Below, piece after piece: positions 10,101 to 23,245 of a stretch of DNA of 64,000 nt. Positions within the stretch are counted from its first letter, which is position 1, and each line of letters begins with the position of its first letter. Made by a program: the position numbers and the translations under genes. The stretch is taken from positions 18,607,501 through 18,671,500 of the forward strand of contig CM072339.1 in assembly GCA_036874045.1 (NCBI GenBank), read 5' to 3'. This DNA is from Cymodocea nodosa (Eukaryota; Streptophyta; Magnoliopsida; Alismatales; Cymodoceaceae). The notes under the pieces are model-generated. The model was not told the origin of the DNA and did no database searches. It saw nothing but the letters and a program-made list of their open reading frames with translations.

Positions 10101-13100
10101 GCCACTATGGGCTACCCAGCTTGATTTAAAAAATCTGGGCTAGAGGTTTCTTAGAAATTGACCCACGGGCCAGGCTGGGCTGGGTCGGGCTGAGTCAGAC
10201 CATGGGCCAGCCTGATCTGTAGGCTAATTTTAATTATGAATGACTAGGAAAGTCATGTTTGGCCTGGTGTCAAGCCTTTTGACAACCACCAGAAATACTA
10301 TCGTTGGTTGTTTGAAAGTTGGATGGTGAAGTTATCATCGGTGATGTGGAAACAGGATGGTGCCAAATGCTAATGGGCTGACCTTTCATTCACCAAACTA
10401 AGCCATCTCATGTAAACTGTGAAACTCGATCATGTAATCATCACTACCTACAAGCAACTTGCATACTGTTCTTTGGGTGCTGAATTAAACAGAGTGATTC
10501 AAGTGTTAGCAAGGATGCCTGGGTCGACTATTGGTGAGAGTGCATGACACAAACGTATCACCAATGGGAGCAATTTGGTGGATTACTACCCCATGCATTA
10601 ATCGACGAGTAGTGTAGGACCCATGATTTGCACAATCTACCATGTGCTTCTTGAATACTCAATGTTTGCCTGTGGAGCTCTCATCATGGGCAATGCCATT
10701 GTAAGCCATTCAAAGAGCCATCCCATGAGCAGACAAATAGCATCACTGTGAAGTAGCCAACATGGGCAGACAAATTAACCACGGGAAGTAGGTGAGCAAA
10801 CATCACAAGATTATTACATGTACATTTTTTTGAGACCACGTTGAGGGGTCTGAGCACTAATGTTGTGCATTTGATTTGTGTTGTTACGATGGCTGTGCAT
10901 ATGGATGTGCAAGTGAACACATCGAAGAATTGGGGTGAACATCCATGTGTTTTGTCACAACTGCAAGCTCCCAAGGCCATGCCGAGGGATCCTAGATAGC
11001 AAGTGATGTGAGGTGCACCTAACCACTGCTATGACCATGCCGAGGGACTAGAGTGAGTGGTTGGCACAAGTTAGTCAGGCTTGTTCAATTTTTTTTTTAC
11101 AGCAAGAAGATGGATAAAGAAGAGGAAAGACCACCACCGTACCCACTTATGTAATGTACTTCCTTTCTTGGATCTCAATGATTTTTTTTCTCTTTCTAGT
11201 TCAAAATGAAGTAGAAGGGTGCTCGAGGAAAATGAAGCTTGTGATGATCGGAATAAGATAGTGGCTGACAGTTGAAACATTTGAAATGAGTTTGAAAAGG
11301 AAACTGATAGTGCTGTGAGTAGGTTGATCTCTTGAAAACCTTTCTCCAAGCAGTCTCATCTCCTTTTATAGCCTTCAGATGAGAAACACTCGTCCATTCG
11401 AATAAGGGTAACGATTGGAGGGAGCATTCAATCTTTCATGTGTAATGGACAGAGGTGACATCATCCGAACAACATAGGCAGAGGCTGTTGGATGGGCACA
11501 TTCGTGTAACATATTGATAAAAATAATTTTAAGCATGGACGAATGGGTAACATCATCCCCACTTCCAATCCTCTTCTATCTCCCCTCTTTTAATAAAAAC
11601 TTACTTCCTTTTTTTAATATGAAGATAATAATAATATTTTATTTTATTACATATTTTTTTAACGTATGTCAACAATAGTGTTATGTTAAGATTTGAAATT
11701 TTTTTTTCGAGTGAGTTTGCATTTCTTTTACCTTAATCTACAGGTTCTCATGTTTGTTTTCATTCATCACAAAACCTTCCCTTTTAAAGTAGGCAATGCT
11801 TCAGACATATTTTCCTTCTTAAAATGCCTGGAGTCTAAAGATGTAAGAGCTTGAACTGCTTCCTTTTCCAATGTTCCTATCTGGACTACATGATTTCTCT
11901 GTAAAATTGTCATTCTTCTCTATCCATCCTTTGCCAATGTTCCTGTTTGGACTACATCATTATTTTTCTGTAAAACGGCCGTTCTTCTCAATCCACCATG
12001 TTGGGTGAGTAACCATTGTCCTTATTATCGTCATCAATTGGAATAGATCTAGGGAATGCCCCTCCCATCTGTAGCTCTTGTAAGATGCTTCTGTACCTCT
12101 CATCTCTCTTTCTCCTCTTACTTTTCTTTGCCTTTGTGTTCCTTAATAATTGTCTCATTTGATCTCTTGCAAGGGTGGGACACTTTGTAAGTTTGCTTTA
12201 TCCACCAACTAAATATTGTTTTAATCTTGACGCACTACTTTCTGCAATTTTCTTCTCACAATGTCTGCATTGAGTCTTCCTCTTGTTATTATCAATGGAA
12301 AGCTTATGTAGTCAATCAGAATCTTCATTTCTACTAACATCCTACTCAAGGTCACTCATCCTATGGTCATATTTCTTAACATCATCAATTTCACAAGTAA
12401 CATCAATAAAATATATTAGAACATCATTTTTACAATTAATCAAATGGAATCAATGCAATTCATGTAATTCACAAAGAATTACTACAGATCAGTGAAAAAT
12501 TTAAAATCTAAAAAATCAGAAGTTAAATTCATGAATAAAATACTTGTTTACTTGCATATATAGTGTAAGAACTTATACCTACAATATTTCTATAGCATTA
12601 TACGTCACTCCTACATGATATCTTGATCGGAATGAAAACTACATGAAAATACTCTTTTCTCAAAAAATATCATAGAAAATAAATGAAAACACATTTTGCT
12701 CAACATATCTTTATCTCATTCAATAAATAAACCACAAAGAGAAATTTCAGGAAAAAAGTCATATTACCTAAAAATTCTGTGATGGGAAAAATTCCAGTGT
12801 AAATCATAAAAACTGAAATTTATCATTATTCTGCAAATTTAAGTAAGACTTGTTGATTTTATTTTTAAAATCCATGAAATCTCTAATATTTACACAAATC
12901 TTTGAAGTATCATAAAAATGCGAAAATTGTAAAAAATAAATACAACACTTAACGTAAATAACATGGATCTACTTTAAAATGAAAGAAATGAAATGAAAAA
13001 CAAATTTACCTCAAGATATAATTGTTGAAGACAAATCTAAGGTTGGAATGATGGAAAACCACCTTCAGAGTGTAGATCCTTGAGTTTCTTTCTAGATCCA

Positions 13101-14805
13101 ACTGATGAACACTAAGATCCAGTTAATCTATCCAAGAAATTGGGAAATTTTAAAGAGAAGAGAGGGGAAATAGCATCTTCGCTACTGCAGAACTGAAGGT
13201 GCATGTATCATACACGTAATTGAGTGATCCTCTTAAGGTATCAAAAAGATAGAACTTAAGTATAGTGAACATGTGACACCAGCTCATGGTAGTAGGAGAT
13301 TCGATGGTGGTGAACTTGTGACACCAGCTCATGGTAGTAGGAGATTCGATGGTGGTGAACTTGTGACACCAGCTTAGCATTCATATGGTTGATTGGTTGT
13401 TGTGTTATCTCATGTGTTGGCTGTACAATACACATGGACTTCCAAGTCATATGGCAGAATGGGATCTAATGGTGTGTTGAGTATGTTTGGCCTAGCCAGC
13501 CTTATCTATTTGTCTCTTGAGGAGTGAGTGGCAACTTCTTACGTGAGCAGGTGAGTTGGGTGAGCAAGAGAAACACTCTAACTAGACCAATTGTATTACA
13601 CAACAAGGAAGTCATGAGCCATGGAAGCAACCAATGCAACCTGGGTGTCTGATTGGTCACTTGGGTGTTCCAGCGAGTTTCAGTGGCCAATTGGCGCAAA
13701 AAATGGTCAGTCTGGCCAGGTTGTTTATGGCTATAAAGGGGGCAATGGCTAGTCCGACTAGTTTCCTAGAACATAGTTATTTCTTTTGTTTCTTTCTCAT
13801 TTGGTCTTGTTTGGTTGTTTTTCCTTTATTTTATTCTTTATTACTGTATCTTCTTTTGTACTCCTTTCTATTTTAATGGATTTCCCTGCTGGTTGCTCAT
13901 AAAAATAATGATAAAACATGCACTTATAAATAGATGAATCTCTCTATTGATTTTCAGTTGATTTTGAGTCAGATATTTACATTTTAACTTAGTATTAGAA
14001 TCTCAAAGAAATCAACATGTATGTATTAGAAATCATTTATATGTATGGATATATGTGTGTGTATTATATTATTTTTAGGTTAATGTATAACTTGAAAATT
14101 GATTAATAAAGAATTATAGATAACACAAAGAAAAAGGTATATCTTGCCTTTAATATAATCCACTTTTCATAAAAAACTAAATAGTATTGAAGATAGTGCA
14201 TAAATAAATAATACGCACCTAGAAAGCTAAACGCTAGGAAACTATTGGACATCAGCTTATTTCTGTAACAGTAACGCGTGGCAATAACTTGAAAAGCCAC
14301 ATGCGGCAGTCATTGAACTTTTAATAAAAATAGTGTATGTTTGGTGATGAATATATAGGAATCATGCTGCTAATACTAACAACTTGGAATTTGGTAGTCT
14401 TTCGCATAACAAATTCAAGCATATATAGATATATTTAACAAAAGGTTCATGTTATATGCTGGGAGCCTTAACGTGCCTCACTGCAGGTTTTGGGCCACAC
14501 CTTTCTTGCTTTGTTTTTATGGAATCACGCAAAATCTTTTGACCTTTCAGATCAGGCTGCAATAAAGTCATTTTACATGTTTGTTTGGAAGGTACACAAC
14601 GATTTATTACTGCAACATATATCGTTCATAAAAATAAAACCTGATCTGTTCTATTTCGTTAACTTGAGAATCTTACTAATATTATGATCACTGTTCACAT
14701 AGATCATGATTTGTGGATTTTCCAGTTTCGCGTCTACTTCTCATTCTCTTTATCTTTCGACAGCTCTTTTATGCAGAATACTTGCTCATACCCCTGGTGA
14801 GATGA
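7185..14805 (+). CDS. VTE2-1: Homogentisate phytyltransferase-type prenyltransferase, C-terminal exons (partial)
   Basis: Four coding exons, all in phase 0 with AG/GT borders: 7185-7256, 7349-7444, 14487-14591 and 14764-14805 (TGA at 14803). They encode about 103 residues. Exon one reads [20 protein letters not shown] and contains the second Asp-rich metal/diphosphate motif of UbiA-type prenyltransferases. The rest are the last membrane helices, ending [13 protein letters not shown]. The [17 protein letters not shown] wording matches homogentisate phytyltransferase (tocopherol synthesis, plastid inner envelope). The solanesyltransferase branch differs there. A tocotrienol-forming geranylgeranyltransferase cannot be ruled out. 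The enzyme joins homogentisate to phytyl diphosphate. The N-terminal three quarters lie upstream of the window. No frameshift or stop is seen, so the gene looks intact despite introns of at least 7.2 kb and 7.04 kb. Confidence 0.85.
8620..8960 (+). repeat. Degenerate tandem repeat, about 40-bp unit
   Basis: Repeated units built on 'CTTACAAAGGGAGTAGCAATTTGAAACA' with many substitutions; about eight units can be followed (ACGCTTATGGAAGGAGCAACTC, ACACTTACGAAAGGAGTAATTC and so on). There is no coding potential. It lies inside the 7-kb intron and is probably part of an old retroelement. Confidence 0.6.
9075..9650 (+). repeat. Degenerate AT-rich tandem repeats, about 60-bp then about 40-bp unit
   Basis: From 9075 to 9290 there are four units of 'ATATTTTAGATAATTTAGGCTCATATCTAGGAGCAATGTGAT'-like sequence. 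From 9300 to 9650 there are shorter units with recurring 'AAGGGTATTTTGGAAACTTAGG' words. The TTTTAGATA core resembles the array at 46.9-47.8 kb, so the two regions may come from related elements. Confidence 0.5.
13267..13374 (+). repeat. 45-bp minisatellite, 2.4 copies
   Basis: Copies at 13267-13311 and 13312-13356, with a partial third copy at 13357-13374. The unit starts GAAC(A/T)TGTGACACCAGCTC, and the copies are almost identical. The low divergence points to a recent local duplication within the intron. Confidence 0.9.
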
Positions 14806-15408
14806 ATAACTGCAGGAAATACATACAGTTTTGAGGAAACAGGGACACCACAGTGGAAATGGATTCTGCTATTCTGTGGCTTTGGTAGGCATAGCTTATC
14901 AAGGCCATTATTCTGATGGATGGATCTTGCAGTCAGAACATAGAAGATTGGCAAGTGGCATCCCACCCTGAGAAATCTGTGCATTGCTTTCCTAGTTTAT
15001 ACAGAACCAGGTTCCATTGAATGCTTCTATGGTTGATTCTCACGTGAAATTTTATGACCTGAGAGGCACAAGAAACTTAATGAGAAACAAATTCAATTCT
15101 TAACTTATGGTTGACAAAGCCTAATGTTGTTTTATTTTTCCCGGTTAGAATTTCCTGCTCAGTTTAGATCAAAACCTTCATAGAAGATATTCTTTTTTTC
15201 TTATATACAAGATTTACCCGCAAGTTTAAGCCTAAGCAAAAACATTTCAATATAAAAAGGACAATGATACCATGGAATGAACAAATATGTTAGTTGCTTG
15301 AATCACTGAAAAAGTTGAAACCATGGTCTTAACCTTTCTACAAAATGAGTTGTTATAGAAGATTGTTTCCACAAAGAGAGGCTATAGGTTAAAAATTGGA
15401 TCTAAAAG
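14806..15408. other. 3' flank of prenyltransferase gene
   Basis: No further gene. The first few hundred bases should contain the 3' untranslated region of the prenyltransferase transcript. No clear polyadenylation signal stands out. Confidence 0.5.
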
Positions 15409-15662
15409 TGTTGAAAATAGTTTTACATTAAATCAGTCTTGATTCACTCATTATCAATTGATTTTATGTTAGAATTTCAACTTGGTATCAAAATAAGTTT
15501 ACATGCATTCATCTATAAATATTTGTAGACATATAAATAAGCTATAAATGAGGAAAAATATTAAAAATAGTTTTATATTGAATAGGTGGAGCTTGAATCT
15601 ACACTTACATATATTGATTTTCTTCATTTATTGTTAATTAATTTTAAATTAAAATTTAAAAA
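15409..15662 (+). mobile_element. Miniature LTR retrotransposon (TRIM/SMART-like), copy 1
   Basis: About 250 bp with a complete miniature layout. LTR 1 (15409-15480) begins TGTTGAAAATAG and ends TTTCAA. A primer-binding-like TGGTATCAAAAT follows at 15483-15494, then an internal region of about 65 bp with AAATATTTGTAGACATATAA. A purine tract AATGAGGAAAAA comes next, and LTR 2 (15559-15659, 101 bp) begins TATTAAAAATAG. The LTRs align except for about 30 bp missing from LTR 1. A possible AAAAG duplication flanks it, but the surroundings are A-rich. It has no coding capacity. The size and layout match the TRIM/SMART class of non-autonomous elements. Confidence 0.6.
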
Positions 15663-17800
15663 AAAAGTATTTGAAAAAAATTAAAATTTTAACTTCAAGA
15701 GACAGGTGCTTCCATACCTATTCTCTCACTTCTTTTTAAATGTTATCTTCGTAACGTCATTCGACTCTATGCCCATATCTTGTCCCAGATCAAATTATGA
15801 TCCAAGATCTAGTTAAAATGGTAATATTAATGCCAATAAGTAATAAGAAAATGCAGACAACAAAATTGTAATCTTGATAAGGAGTATGTAACTATACAAT
15901 CGTAACCAATTTAACTGCATTCTCCTCCTCTTCCCTTGTCATGTTTCTTTTATTTAACTAAATTTTTCTTGATACTGGTAACGTTTTTGGTTGAGTTTGA
16001 ACTAAGGTATTCTTTCATAAGGATAGAGTAGAAGATCTAATGTCTTACAGATGCCTGCTGTTGGTCAAGGATATCTAACAGTCTTTTTTTGAAGCTGATA
16101 GGCATCTCACTTTAAGCATCAAAATTCACACAAGATGGGAGGGAACAAAATGCCAACACAACACAAACCTTCCCTTTGCATTCTCCATTAGTGGAGCAAA
16201 AAAGTTGGATAAAAGGGGAACCTGTTCTCAGCTTGATCCTTCTCCACACGTTCCGCTGTCTAAGTTAAAGAAAGAGAACCTTTCCTGTCATTCCAATTTC
16301 CATGTGGCCATCTAGTGGTCTACACTCAAATAGTTGCCTTGGGAATAACCTGACATGTAAAAAAGTAGTGGGTGGAAGAAGACATTAGCAATAGGCCTTC
16401 CAGATACCTGTTATTAAAGTCATTGCCTGTGTACATGAAAGTTGCTGTCGCCTTTTTCTCTTCTTGCTCATGGCCTTCAATCTTTAGGACTAGATCTCCA
16501 CCACTGATATCAAATGATTTGTATATTGCCACGAGTAAATCATGGAACGTCATCAATTCTTTTTCTTTTTAATGGGGAAGCTTTTTCAAAGTCTCAAGAA
16601 GAAACTAATAAAGTAGTGATGAACGCACAATCACAAGATTTTCTTTGATATACCTACACGAATAATGTAGTCTCTCACATAATAATATCCTTGAAAGAAG
16701 ACAATTTTGAATTCAAATTTAGGCCGAAGCTTACCAATATCAACAAAAAAGGAAGATTTTCTCTGGTATTGGGACACAAACTATTCATGATGCTCAGTTG
16801 CTCAGCCATGTCAAGCTTTCAAGCTTAGTTATTATAAATACATTTGGTTTTCTTCTTCTTTCTCTTTTTGCAGATATCACCAGTAATTTTTTGCCGACAA
16901 GGTTATCATCCATTACAAAATGCCCAGATGGCCCTTAATCTTTATCTTTAAGACATCTTGACCCAGTTTGTTAGAAGTTTTGATTAACATACATGTTCTT
17001 CTAGTCATTTTACTTGACCTTCCTCTTTCTGGCAAACATTCTCTTCCTTTAACTCATAGGGTCTTGAGCTTGGGATCTGAGTCCCATACCATCGACATTT
17101 TTACATAAAAAAAGGATGTGTACCATATGGCTTTGGGATACAATTAATTTCAACCAAACGTTTGTGATACACATCAATTTTATATGTTTAATAATCAGAT
17201 TATAAATTAAATTAACAATGATGTTTTCTACGTTTTTGTTTATATTTTCTATGAAATTTTTTTCAATATAACATGTAAATAATTTTTTTTATTATATTTA
17301 TCATTAATGACTCATTTAATGGAAGCAAATATAGAAGGTCAAAAGAGTCAATTTAGAGGTGTTGCCACAAACGTTCTCCTGCATTTGCTTTTACTATAAA
17401 TCAAAGGTATTTAGATAGGTGATTAACAATAAATAGAAAAAAGTGACAATGTTTTTATCTCACTTAAGGGAAGAGTGTGGTACCTGAACTATTATTCCAC
17501 TAGCCATCATTCTTTGCTAGTTTATAAATGTCTCTTATCCACTAATAGTGGATAGTGGAGTTGATTTTTCTTTATCTTACAAGACCTATGACGTAAGGAA
17601 GTTATATGTTTGAATTCAAACAAAAACACTATTATTATCAAAAAATAAATAAAATAAATAAATCATAGTCTAATATCTTCACTAGCTCATCTTCAAAGGA
17701 AATCCATTAATCAAACCAAATCTTATTCCTGAATCTATACCTCCCACATAATAAAGAAGTAATGCTTTAGAAAGGAATCTTGTCAATGGAGTATGAGAGG
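15663..17800. other. Intergenic, no gene recognised
   Basis: AT-rich sequence. The short open frames near 16.3-16.6 kb on both strands have no recognisable domain or splice context. There is no RNA gene and no clear repeat apart from a few simple tracts. Confidence 0.5.
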
Positions 17801-17805
17801 CCAAA

Positions 17806-18067
17806 TGTTGGTAAGATCATCATTGATGGGGAAGGTTTCAATGAGATTTAAAGGCTCTGACAATGATGAAGTAAGTAGAGAAGGTGATATTTCTTGTTCT
17901 GCAATGCATTTTCTTCTCCTTCTCCACCTCTATTTATAAAAGGGCAAAAACTCTCCACCTCCCTCCACCCCAGCTCCTTTTAACCACTAATCATTTATTC
18001 TGACAGTTATAATAAGGGGGGAGAATCCCTTGTCCTTGAATAGTCTTCAATGCCATTCATTCCAACA
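17806..18067 (-). repeat. Left (3') LTR of copia element
   Basis: 262 bp, TGTTGG...CCAACA, next to CCAAA on the outside. The minus strand has a TATA-like TTATAAATAG near the middle, consistent with a promoter in the LTR. Confidence 0.85.
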
Positions 18068-18077
18068 TCTCCCATTT
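18068..18077 (-). other. Polypurine tract of copia element
   Basis: The minus strand reads AAATGGGAGA directly next to the TGTTGG start of the 3' LTR, the standard position and composition for the plus-strand primer of copia elements. Confidence 0.75.
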
Positions 18078-18454
18078 GGTTATGAAGATCATACACATAT
18101 TCCATGTATTAAGATGTCCAACTTCCACTCTTATTATTCATGAGAATGTTCTTCATTTCCATTATCTATGGAAATGTTCTTTAATTCTATTAAGTTCACA
18201 AACTTAATGAATCTTTATACTATAATTCTCTTTGTCATAGTATCAGCAATCATATTAGATGTGGGTATATAACTCAATTTTATTTCTCCACTTTTTATAA
18301 TATCACAAATATAGTGATAATGTATATTAATATGTTATTCTCTTGTTGTACTTGCACTATTATGTATAAGATTTATTGTCGCTTGGTTATTACAATACAT
18401 CTTTATTGGACCATTAATCAAATTGAGATTTAAGTTATTTATAAATCTCCTGAT

Positions 18455-19693
18455 TCAAACACCATATGACGCAACTACACTATAAGCAACATATTTAGCT
18501 TCTTTTATGTATTTCACTATACATTCTTCCTTTTTACTTTTCCAAGTTATAATTGTACCTCCAAAGATGAATATATGTTCGAAAGTGGACTTCTCATTAT
18601 CTTTGTCATCACCTAGATCTACATCTATATAACCAAATACCTTAAACTCATCCACTTGCTAAGTCAACTTATGGTGCAAAGTTCCTTTCACATATTTCAT
18701 TATTTTCTTTATAGCTTTCTAATGTTTCGTTCTAGAATTACTTTAATACCTATTGACAATACTCACAACATATGCTAAGTTAGGCCATGCACACAACATA
18801 ATGTACATCAAACTTCCAATAACTTGGGCATAAAGTGCTCTTAAATATTCTTTCCCCTTTTAAGGCATTGGTCCTTAATCTCTTCCCAAAAACATATAGT
18901 ATAGAGGTTGAAGAGTAATTTTCCATTCCAAACATTTTTAACACTGTACATAAGTATCTTTCATGATTTATATTCAATATTCTAGATTTTTGATATCTAA
19001 GAATCTAAATTCCAATAAGCAAAATATCATCTATATATAAGGATAATACAATGAACTTGCTCTTACTTTTCTTGACATATACATAATAGTCTAACTTGCT
19101 TGAAACAAATTTCATTTTAACAATCCTATCATGAAACTTGTGATACTATTGTTTAGATGCTTGTTTCAGATTATATATTAGTTTATTTAATTTGCATACT
19201 TTGTTCTTATGTCCTTTCACCTAAAATTCCTTAAGTTGTGACATGTAAATTTCTTTTTGCAAATCATCATTCAGAAATATAATCTTTACATCTATTTGAT
19301 ATAATTCTAGATCTAAATGTGCAATAATAGCCAATATTATTCTTATAGATGCAAACTTAATAACTAGAGAATAAGTTTCTTGATAATCAATTCTTAGTTT
19401 TTGTGTATAATCTTTAGCAATAAGTCAGACCTTATATTTATTAATAGACCCATGAATTTTAAACTTTTTCTTAAATATTGATTTGCATCCTATGACCTTT
19501 CCATCATTAGATAAATCACATAATTTCTAAACATTATTCGTTTCATTGAATTAATTTCATCATTTATGGCCTCAAGCCATAAATCTTTTTCCTTTGATTC
19601 AACATCTATACATCTCATAGGTTCCATGTGATTTTCCTTTATATCCACTAATAAACATGAAGACTCACAAAAATACAAATAATAATCATCCAT
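18455..19693 (-). pseudogene. copia reverse transcriptase and RNase H remnant
   Basis: The frame 19693-19490 covers the start of the polymerase region (MEPMRCIDVESKEKDLWLEA, INDEINSMKR). The catalytic YxDD motif survives near 19020-19045 as LYIDDILLIG, in another frame. The RNase H part 18655-18455 reads VFGYIDVDLGDDKDNEKST and ends with KEAKYVAYSVVAS. Several stops and frame changes separate the pieces. Confidence 0.8.
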
Positions 19694-20043
19694 CCAAGTA
19701 GGTTAAGTCCTTATTCTTTTGTTGCTAATAGGTTCCACTAGTTCAATTCCATTTTAAGTTTGTTCATTTTGATATATTATTCCATCATTTCTATTTATAG
19801 GTTTATTTTAGTCCTCACCCGCTACAAGTAGTGGTTCTATTTCATTTTCATTTTCTTTCTTTTCTTTCAAATTTTCAAGAAAAGTTGCATCATTATATTC
19901 AATGATTCACTTTTCTTTATGGAAAAATCTATAACCAAAAGAATTTTCACAATAACCTATAAATGTACACTTCAATGTTTTAAAATCTAGCTTATCCCTT
20001 AATTGACTAAGAATAAGTATATGAGTTGTAGAACTCCATTTCC

Positions 20044-20754
20044 TTAAATAATGTAAATGAGCTTTAACCTAGTCCACAACTTATAATGTGCACTAGATAC
20101 AAATTTAGTGAGTATTCTATTTAACACATGGTTTGCTGCAAGAAAATTCTCTCTCCAAAAACTTTTGGAGAGTCCTAAATGTGATAGCATGTACCTAACA
20201 AAATTCATAAGAGTTATGTTTTTCTTTTTTGCCACATTATTTTGTTGTAGAGTATAAAACATTGTGATATGTTTCTTGATTCCATGCATTTCATAAAATA
20301 GTTTAAATTCCTTAGAATTATATTCTGCACTTCTATCTAACATTAACACCTTAATATTTCTTCTAAGTTGTTTTTCTACTTCTGACTTGTATTTCTTAAA
20401 ACAAGTCAAAACTTTACTTTTATGTCTTATTAGATAAACATGAGTGTATCTAGAAAAGTCATCTATGAATGTTACAAAACATTTCTTATGATTATATGTA
20501 TTAATGCTAAGTGGATCACGCACATTAGAATGAGTTAAGTCGAATAATTCTTTTGATCTTTGTCCTATTCCAAATGGTTTTTTATTCATTTTTTCAACTA
20601 AGCAATGATGACATTTGTCTAATTTCATATCATTAATATGAGGTAATAAATTCATTTTTACTATTTGTTTCATTTTATGCATGTTAACATGAACCAATTT
20701 TAAATGCCACAATTCACATTCTATTAAATAACATAAAATATAACTAGAAGTCAC
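20044..20754 (-). pseudogene. copia integrase remnant (236-codon frame)
   Basis: The longest surviving frame of the element. It starts with the zinc-binding/pre-integrase end (ELWHLKLVHVNMHKM, CHHCLVEKMNKKPF) and continues through the core (CFVTFIDDFSRYTHVYLIRH; KVLMLDRSAEYNSKEF; LQQNNVAKKKNITLMN). The first catalytic Asp position reads HSNVRD, so Asp is Asn. The second Asp is kept. The Glu position of QQNN-x-AKKK is changed to Lys. Catalysis is therefore very unlikely even though the frame is open. Confidence 0.8.
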
Positions 20755-21229
20755 ATCAATTTCATTTATTTCATTATCAATTATAGAAATTCAAAATAAA
20801 TCATGTTTTGGCACATATGTACCCAAAGTAGAAACAACTTTATCCTTTCCAATGGACACACGTTTATAGTAGAACCTAACTTCCAAGCTATTTTACATTA
20901 GAGTTTTGACAAATATCAAATTTCGTCTCATGTCAGGTGTATAGAAGACATTCTTTAAAACTATAACAATGTCTCCTAGATTCAATTGATAGGTGCCAAT
21001 ACCTTCCACATCCAAATAGGTGTTATTACCCATATAAATGCATTATTCTCTAAGACTAATTTCTTTAAAAAATTTCAATCTCTTCTTGGTTTTGGCAATA
21101 TGCTTGGTGACACTCAATTCTATCCACCAATCATTAGAGCTAGGGATTAAGATGTTATTACACTCTACCATGCCAACAAAGACTCTCTTGTTCTTTGCAT
21201 TTTATTTTGTGTTATTACCTTTATTTTCA

Positions 21230-22004
21230 TCTTTATTTGGACAATTTGCTCTGTAGTGACCAAATTGGCCACAAGTATAACAAGAACCTTGTACTTTCTT
21301 TCTTAGCATTTAATTTGACTTGTATTGGTTTCTAATTGGTCTATTCCTCCTTTTGATGCTTTTGTCAAACTTTAGCTTTTGAAAAATGACATTTGCTTCT
21401 TCCAGATTAGTCTCATAATACTTTCGATTAGTCATTATTTTTTATTTTGTTTTGAACTTAGCTAGCAATTTAGAAAGTTGAAGTGGAGTTGACTTGAGAG
21501 ATGTGATTACCATGTTGAAGCTATGGCAGACTATTTAATATGGTTGTTATTTATAGTATTTATGGTATAGGTGTTCCTGTAGTAACTAAGTCTTTTGTCA
21601 TGACAATTATATTGTTAACATGTTCTACTATATTTTGTTCTTTAAACATTTTGCATGAGTTGTACTTTTGAAAGAGGAGTTGAGTATTCATTTTAGTGAT
21701 TTTATCATACTTCTCTTTCAAAGTTTTCCACAATATGTATGCAATAGTATAATTTTCAAAATATTTTAGCAAATTTTACTCTATGAACATGAACATAAGA
21801 CTTCTAGCCCTTATCTTCAATTTTCCATTTCCTTACTTCCATTTTAGAAATGTTTCCATTTATTTCAAGAGGATTAGTTTCTAAAACATGTTCCAAATTA
21901 TCATATTCCAATGCATGTTTTATTTTTCTATGCCACATCTCATAGTTAACTTCATTCAATTTCCCAATTTTTGCCATTTCAATTGAGAATATTTTGCTAG
22001 TCAT
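21230..22004 (-). pseudogene. copia gag and CCHC zinc-knuckle remnant
   Basis: The frame 22004-21804 begins MTSKIFSIEMAKIGKLNEVNY and has the early gag W-containing region (YEMWHRKIKHALE). The frame 21772-21560 continues with AYILWKTLKEKYDKITKMN. A zinc knuckle CYTCGQFGHYRANC (C-x2-C-x4-H-x4-C) is encoded at about 21240-21290. Frame breaks separate these parts. Confidence 0.8.
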
Positions 22005-23081
22005 TTTTCAAATTTACAATAAATAATAAATTTTCAAAGTTTAAAAAATTGCTATCTAGCAATATTTAAATTTCATGTATTTAATTTCAAAAATTCTCAA
22101 ATAATTTTCACCTTTTGAATAAAATTCAAAAATTTCAACAATATTTTAATATTTCATGAATAAACTTCCAATTAATGTATTATTCTAGAAAACATATAAT
22201 ATTCCAATTTCCAACTTTTATAACATGCAAAGTTCTAATTTCCAATTCAAGTTTCAATAACTTGCAATATTAAATTTTCTTTTAATTAAACATGCATGGT
22301 AATATATTGAAATAAATTCCTATCAACAATTTCAATAATGATAATATTTAAATGTTAATTAGCTTGTAATTTAAAATCAACAATATCAAATTTTTTTCTT
22401 AAAGATTTAATAAGTAATCAATAACCCCTTCCCTTTTTAAGCCAATGTTTAATTAATCAAGGTAACATGATTATCGCCCCTTTTTAAAAAAAATTAACTT
22501 AACCTCCACTGAAGTTAGGGCATAGAGGGAGATGTGTAGTCATCATAGACGAAGTGGCTTCTACAAGTCTCACACAAGGTGAGTCAATGATGACAACAAG
22601 CTATAGGAGGGGTTGTGTAGAAGTAGAAGTGGTGAAGCAATGAGAGTGTGTGATGCCAAATGCTTGCATAACACATAGATGGAAATGTATGGACGAAGCA
22701 GTATAGAGCTGGGAGTGGATGATCATTGATTTACGCAAAGGGGAACAAAAAGGAGAGTGCATGGAGGTTGACACGTGCACGAAGTTGAGTGTTGGGTGAC
22801 ACATGCAAAGGTGGAAGCACAGAGGAGAACGTGTAATGGTAGGCACGCGAAGGAGAATGTGAGGAGTTTGAAATGTTCAAATAGGTGAGGTCATGTAGTT
22901 TAGAAATTAGGTTGACGTACAAAAACAGTGAAGTGCACATGTAGATAGGAGAGAATGAGCTTCCAATCACATTCATGAGCGAGAGAGAGCTTGCGACAAT
23001 AGATGATGACTCAGTCTCGATAGCAATAGATGGATGACGATGGGACCTAGTGGTGTAGCGGTAGAGGATGATAGTAGATGA

Positions 23082-23095
23082 TGGCTCTGATACCA
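23082..23095 (-). other. Perfect tRNA-iMet primer-binding site of copia element
   Basis: The minus strand reads TGGTATCAGAGCCA. This is the exact plant initiator-methionine primer-binding sequence, next to the inner edge of the right LTR at 23097. Confidence 0.9.
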
Positions 23096-23245
23096 CTATT
23101 GGTCAGATCATTGCTGATAGGGAAGATTCAAATGAGATTTGGGAACTTCGACAATGCTGGAGTAGGTAGAGAAGGTGAGATTTCTTGTTTTGCAATTCAT
23201 TCTCTCCTCATTCTCCACCTTTATTTATAGATGAGCAAAAACTCT

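Larger units (their letters stand above)
7445..14486 (+). other. 7.04-kb intron of the prenyltransferase gene
   Basis: Starts GTATGG and ends CTGCAG. It contains no recognisable gene. It holds a block of degenerate tandem repeats (8.6-9.65 kb), AT-rich simple sequence (9.65-10.08 kb) and a GC-richer stretch with repeated GGGCTGGGC-like words (10.12-10.2 kb). There are also two direct copies of CATGCCGAGGGA near 10.98 and 11.04 kb, a 45-bp minisatellite (13.27 kb), and pieces with a TATA-like box followed by pyrimidine-rich DNA (13.73 kb). The last look like LTR fragments but could not be classified. Confidence 0.7.

Noticed and set aside
10680-11350. Possible protein-coding frames inside the 7-kb intron
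   Set aside because: No recognised domain; a TATA-like motif on the minus strand near 11.37 kb suggests LTR debris instead, and that too could not be confirmed.
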